A stretch of 9,557 nucleotides of DNA, taken from NCBI GenBank assembly GCA_028710865.1, contig JAQTUF010000019.1, forward strand, positions 1 through 9,557, in the 5' to 3' direction. A program made the position numbers and the translations under genes. Numbering within the stretch: position 1 is the stretch's first letter; each line of letters begins with the position of its first letter. The notes beneath the pieces are model-generated. The model was not told the DNA's origin, did not search any database, and saw only the letters and a list, made by a program, of their open reading frames with translations. This stretch comes from Candidatus Shapirobacteria bacterium (lineage in GTDB: Bacteria; Patescibacteria; Microgenomatia; UBA12405). Below, piece by piece: positions 7,183 to 9,557 of the stretch.

Positions 7183-8612
7183 AAATAATTCCCATCATCG
7201 GTCTTGAAGTCCATGTAGAACTAAAAACTAATACTAAAATGTTTTGTAATTGCTCTGCTCAGCATTTTCATATCGATCCTAACACTCACACTTGTCCTGT
7301 TTGTCTTGGTCTTCCTGGCGCCCTCCCAGTCCCTAATAAAACTGCTTGTCAGTGGTGTATCAAAATCGGATTAGCTCTTGGGTGTACTCCCAATTTAACT
7401 TCATTTTTTGAACGCAAAAATTATTTCTATCCAGATTTGGCTAAAGGCTATCAAATTACTCAATTTGAAAAACCTTTTGTTATCAATGGCAAAATCACTA
7501 TCGATGGTCAAGAAATTCGTATCAATCGAGCTCATATGGAAGAAGATACTGGGAAATCAGTTCACATCTCTGAAGCCGGTCAAGATTTAACTCTTATTGA
7601 TTACAATCGATGTGGCGTACCTTTAGTTGAAATTGTTTCCGAGCCCGATATTACTTCCCCTGAAATGGCCAAAAATTATTTACTCAAAATCCAACAAATT
7701 ATTCGATATTTAGGCGTTTCTGATGCCGACATTGAAAAGGGTAGTATGCGCTGTGAGCCAACTATTAATTTAAAAATTAAAGAAGATGGTAAAGAATTTT
7801 TCACTCCACTTGCTGAAATCAAAAATGTTGCTTCTCTTACCGGAGTTCTCAATGCACTTAATTTTGAAATTAATCGCCAGACAAAAGAATTTATTAAAAC
7901 TAGAGAAGAAAAATCTAAAACTAACAAAACCACTCGTGGTTGGGATGCTGCCAAAAACAAAACTTTCTTACAGCGCGAAAAAGAAGGTTCATCTGATTAT
8001 CGTTATTTCCCCGAGCCCGATATTCCCCATATTACTTTTACCCAAAATGAGATTGAGGATATCAGGAAAACCCTTCCCGAACTCCCCGATCAAAAAGTGC
8101 AGAGATATAAAAAAGATTTTGGGCTCAACGATTATGATGCCAATCTAATTACTCAAGATATAAAAATTGCAGAAGTATTTGATTATTCAGTTAAAGTTTT
8201 TGGTAATAATAAAGAAAATATTAAAAAATTTGTAAATTTATTTAATGGTGAGTTTAGAAGGGAAGAAATAGATATCAATAAAGTTAAACCAGATAATTGG
8301 TTAAAAGTAATTACAATGTTGAATAATGATTCTTTATCATCAACATCTTCAAAAGTAGTTTTCACTGAAACATATAAAACTAGCCAAGATCCTATTGAAA
8401 TTGCTAAGTCTAAAGGGTTAATTCAAGTATCTAATAGTGGTGAAATCGAAAAAATCGCCAAGGAAGTTTTGGAACAAAATCCCAAAGCAGTTGAGGATTA
8501 CAAAAAGAATCCAAATTCAATTGGCTTTTTGATTGGTCAGCTTATGAAAGCCTCCCATGGATCGGCAAATCCAACTATTGCCAAAACTGTCTTAGAAAAA
8601 TTATTAAAGTAA
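7179..8612 (+). CDS. gatB: Asp/Glu-tRNA amidotransferase subunit B
   Basis: GatB binds the mischarged tRNA, activates the terminal carboxylate with ATP and amidates it with ammonia from GatA. The 477 residues are of normal length. Visible elements are IIGLEVHVEL (5-14), four putative zinc cysteines C23, C25, C39 and C42 in MFCNC and CPVCLGLPGALPVPN, RKNYFYPDLAKGYQI (79-93), HMEEDTGKS (119-127), DYNRCGVPLVEIVSEPD, and a YqeY-like C-terminal tail domain ending in IGQLMKASHGSANP. Whether the complex makes Gln-tRNA, Asn-tRNA or both depends on the synthetases elsewhere in the genome. The start overlaps the gatA stop as ATGA, with no SD. From about 8160 onward codon choice drifts (AGA/AGG arginines, more TTA and TTG), but the family pattern continues and no break is seen. 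Confidence 0.97.
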   Translation: MKIIPIIGLEVHVELKTNTKMFCNCSAQHFHIDPNTHTCPVCLGLPGALPVPNKTACQWCIKIGLALGCTPNLTSFFERKNYFYPDLAKGYQITQFEKPFVINGKITIDGQEIRINRAHMEEDTGKSVHISEAGQDLTLIDYNRCGVPLVEIVSEPDITSPEMAKNYLLKIQQIIRYLGVSDADIEKGSMRCEPTINLKIKEDGKEFFTPLAEIKNVASLTGVLNALNFEINRQTKEFIKTREEKSKTNKTTRGWDAAKNKTFLQREKEGSSDYRYFPEPDIPHITFTQNEIEDIRKTLPELPDQKVQRYKKDFGLNDYDANLITQDIKIAEVFDYSVKVFGNNKENIKKFVNLFNGEFRREEIDINKVKPDNWLKVITMLNNDSLSSTSSKVVFTETYKTSQDPIEIAKSKGLIQVSNSGEIEKIAKEVLEQNPKAVEDYKKNPNSIGFLIGQLMKASHGSANPTIAKTVLEKLLK

Positions 8613-8623
8613 TTTTTTAAAAG

Positions 8624-8632
8624 TGGTATTCT
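8624..8632 (+). promoter_or_regulatory. Candidate extended -10 promoter for the small membrane protein
   Basis: TGGTATTCT fits the extended -10 form TGnTATAAT with two mismatches. It lies in the 45-base gap after gatB. A start near 8639 would give a leader of about 19 bases containing the strong SD. No good -35 box is seen. Read-through from gatB is an alternative, since I find no clear terminator after gatB. Confidence 0.35.
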
Positions 8633-8642
8633 TAATTTATAT

Positions 8643-8653
8643 AAGGAGGTGAT
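8643..8653 (+). promoter_or_regulatory. Near-perfect Shine-Dalgarno AAGGAGGTGAT
   Basis: These eleven bases complement the usual bacterial 16S rRNA 3' tail (AUCACCUCCUU) along their whole length. GGAGG ends 8 bases before the ATG at 8658. This decides the start: the GTG at 8649 lies inside the SD and is not the initiator. Confidence 0.85.
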
Positions 8654-8657
8654 TATT

Positions 8658-8852
8658 ATGTGTTATAAAAAATTATTGTCCTATTTTTCCAAGCATCCTG
8701 TGTGCAATGCCCTTTCCCATGCTTTAGCTGGTATTGGTGTTGGTATTTTAATTACCTATCCTTTCGTTGGTTCTCATCCGCTTAGGTGGGGAGCATTTTT
8801 TCTTGTTGTAGGCCTCATAGGTCATCTTTATGCCTATTTTGCCAAAAAATAG
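8658..8852 (+). CDS. Small two-helix membrane protein, unknown function
   Basis: This 64-residue protein starts at ATG 8658, fixed by the SD at 8643-8653. It has a short basic N-terminus (MCYKKLLSYFSKHP), a first hydrophobic helix at about 17-36 (NALSHALAGIGVGILITYPF), a short loop VGSHPLRW and a second helix at about 43-61 ending YAYFAKK. This predicts a helical hairpin in the cytoplasmic membrane with both ends inside. Histidines in or beside the helices (H21, H40, H56) and glycines G25, G27 and G29 are notable, but I cannot assign a role. It follows gatB by 45 bases and has its own probable promoter. The stop is one base from the stop of the converging HAD gene. It is a credible gene because of its SD and membrane pattern, not because of a recognised family. 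Confidence 0.8.
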   Translation: MCYKKLLSYFSKHPVCNALSHALAGIGVGILITYPFVGSHPLRWGAFFLVVGLIGHLYAYFAKK

Positions 8853-8853
8853 C

Positions 8854-9471
8854 TTATCTCAATAAGTTCACCAATTCATTTAATTTTTGAATAGTTGTTA
8901 TCCCGTCAATTTTTTCATCGTCTTGATTTCTATTCAACCAAAAAACTTTAAATCCTCCAAAATCTCTTAATTTTTCTACCACTTCTTTCCTATCATCAAT
9001 TACTATTGATCCTTTCGGTAGTTTTTTTAAAGAGTTTTTTTCTAATTTTCTTCTTAAAATAAAAATTAATTCTTTATCCAATAAATCAACCAAAGCTAAT
9101 ATCTTTTTACCTTGATAATCTTCAAAACCTTCGGAAAAAATCCCTAATCGATATTTTTTTGATAATTTTTTTAATACTTCTCTAACTTCAGGGAATAAAG
9201 CCTCTTTGTAATATTTTCCCTCAATAAATGGATTTATTTTTTTGCTTTCGTCAACTTTAAAGACTTTATAGATAAATTCCATTAATTCATTTGGATGATA
9301 ATCACTATATTTCTCCAATTTAGTTTTGTATTTTTCTTTCGCATCAACAATCTTTTCAAAAGAAGATCCTATTGTGTCGGCTATTTTTTGGTAGAAGTTT
9401 TTAGCCATTGGATGGACATCTATTAAAGTGTCATCAATATCAAATAAAATTATCTTTTTACCCATGCCCAT
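8854..9471 (-). CDS. HAD-superfamily hydrolase
   Basis: This 205-residue cytosolic protein is a haloacid dehalogenase-type hydrolase, most likely a phosphatase of unknown substrate. Motif I is LFDIDDTLID, with nucleophile D11 and acid/base D13. A helical C1 cap follows at about 17-95. Motif II is GIFSEGF (S113), motif III is probably K142 in RRK or one of the lysines at 145-150, and motif IV is SIVIDDRKE (D159, D160). The length suits the HAD-IA type. Two starts are possible. ATG 9471 has a weak AAGG six bases upstream. ATG 9465 begins MGKKIILFDIDD and lies six bases after TAGAAT, which would suit a leaderless transcript. It is divergent from the gene starting at 9516 and converges on the small membrane protein, with one base between the two stops. 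No functional link to its neighbours is evident. Confidence 0.88.
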   Translation of the reverse strand: MGMGKKIILFDIDDTLIDVHPMAKNFYQKIADTIGSSFEKIVDAKEKYKTKLEKYSDYHPNELMEFIYKVFKVDESKKINPFIEGKYYKEALFPEVREVLKKLSKKYRLGIFSEGFEDYQGKKILALVDLLDKELIFILRRKLEKNSLKKLPKGSIVIDDRKEVVEKLRDFGGFKVFWLNRNQDDEKIDGITTIQKLNELVNLLR

Positions 9472-9477
9472 ATTCTA
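9472..9477 (-). promoter_or_regulatory. Possible -10 box TAGAAT for the HAD gene
   Basis: On the minus strand TAGAAT directly precedes ATG 9471 and lies six bases before ATG 9465. As a -10 box it could only serve the inner ATG, as a leaderless start. A more upstream TAGATT (9483-9488) is another candidate. The evidence is weak. Confidence 0.3.
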
Positions 9478-9501
9478 CCTTAAATCTAGTCAGCTTTTTA
9501 A

Positions 9502-9511
9502 GTTAAAATAG
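9502..9511 (+). promoter_or_regulatory. GTTAAAATAG box before the gene at the right edge
   Basis: This box has the same ten bases as the one before gatC (5405-5414). TAAAAT (9504-9509) ends six bases before the GTG at 9516, which again predicts a transcript beginning at or beside the start codon. No SD and no clear -35 are seen. Confidence 0.5.
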
Positions 9512-9515
9512 GGTA

Positions 9516-9557
9516 GTGAGTAAGTTTGATATCGAATACAAAAAACTAAATCTGGAG
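9516..9557 (+). CDS. Start of a gene cut by the window edge, possibly a UvrD-like helicase
   Basis: Fourteen codons are visible from GTG 9516 to the edge, reading MSKFDIEYKKLNLE. The start is chosen for its distance from the GTTAAAATAG box. The run YKKLNLE resembles the lead-in to the Q motif (LNxxQ) of UvrD-family helicases, and similar N-termini occur in candidate-phyla UvrD-like helicases with a PD-(D/E)XK nuclease domain. Fourteen residues are too few to be sure. The other two plus-strand frames do not offer a better start. Confidence 0.4.
   Translation, partial: MSKFDIEYKKLNLE

Noticed and set aside
7676..8148. Open frames on both strands inside gatB, including a 120-codon plus-strand frame
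   Set aside because: GatB is intact across the region, and the alternative translations are low-complexity.
8160..8612. Codon-use drift in the last third of gatB as a sign of recombination
   Set aside because: The protein pattern is continuous, and the tail domain is generally less conserved. The shift is too slight to judge by eye.
8649..8657. GTG start for the small membrane protein
   Set aside because: This GTG is part of the AAGGAGGTGAT Shine-Dalgarno, and the ATG at 8658 is correctly spaced.
8844..8866. Possible terminator for the HAD gene (CTTAT/ATAAG stem plus T-run on the minus strand)
   Set aside because: The stem has only five AT-rich pairs and overlaps both stop codons, so it is too weak to call.
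1..9557. Mobile elements, CRISPR arrays, tRNA/rRNA genes, riboswitches and defence systems
   Set aside because: I saw no transposase or integrase motifs, no regularly spaced repeats, no cloverleaf or CCA-like ends, and no long structured leader.

Overview
This strongly AT-rich window looks like a chromosomal segment of a candidate-phyla-radiation bacterium (Patescibacteria), most likely from the Microgenomates side. That placement is an inference. It rests on a DUF2298 'YYY' membrane protein, a shortened UvrD-type helicase, a FemA/FemX-like transferase, very tight gene packing and mostly missing Shine-Dalgarno (SD) sites. TGA closes gatA, and I saw no in-frame TGA inside a gene. This fits genetic code 11 and argues against the Gracilibacteria/SR1 code, in which TGA is glycine.

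Layout: (1) 2-2059 (+) is the large C-terminal part of a polytopic DUF2298 membrane protein. Its frame is open to the left edge, so the gene begins outside the window. (2) 2069-3958 (+) is a compact UvrD/PcrA-type helicase. (3) 3966-4976 (+) is a FemAB-family peptidoglycan-bridge aminoacyltransferase. These three form one closely packed plus-strand run that ends at a hairpin terminator (4978-5017), shared with the converging gene. (4) 5024-5326 (-) is an unrecognised 100-residue acidic protein with a cysteine-bearing tail, a TTG start and a strong SD. (5) 5418-8612 (+) is gatC-gatA-gatB, with a 1-nt gap and then an ATGA overlap; it encodes the tRNA-dependent amidotransferase. (6) 8658-8852 (+) is a 64-residue two-helix membrane protein with an almost perfect SD. 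(7) 8854-9471 (-) is a HAD-superfamily hydrolase, converging on the previous gene with one base between the stops. (8) 9516 to the right edge (+) is the first 14 codons of another gene, possibly a second UvrD-like helicase.

The genes cover housekeeping roles: Gln-tRNA (and/or Asn-tRNA) formation by GatCAB, DNA repair by the helicase, and cell-envelope construction by FemAB and possibly the DUF2298 protein. I see no insertion sequence, CRISPR array, phage gene, tRNA or rRNA. No stretch over 300 bases lacks a gene.

I do not see a clearly new multi-gene system. The most distinctive signals are about expression and sequence texture. A shared GTTAAAATAG box lies 4-5 bases before the gatC start and before the last gene's start, suggesting leaderless transcripts. 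By contrast, the two small orphan genes have strong SDs and extended -10 promoters. There is also a GC-rich imperfect hairpin, centred on GCGAAGC, inside the helicase coding sequence.
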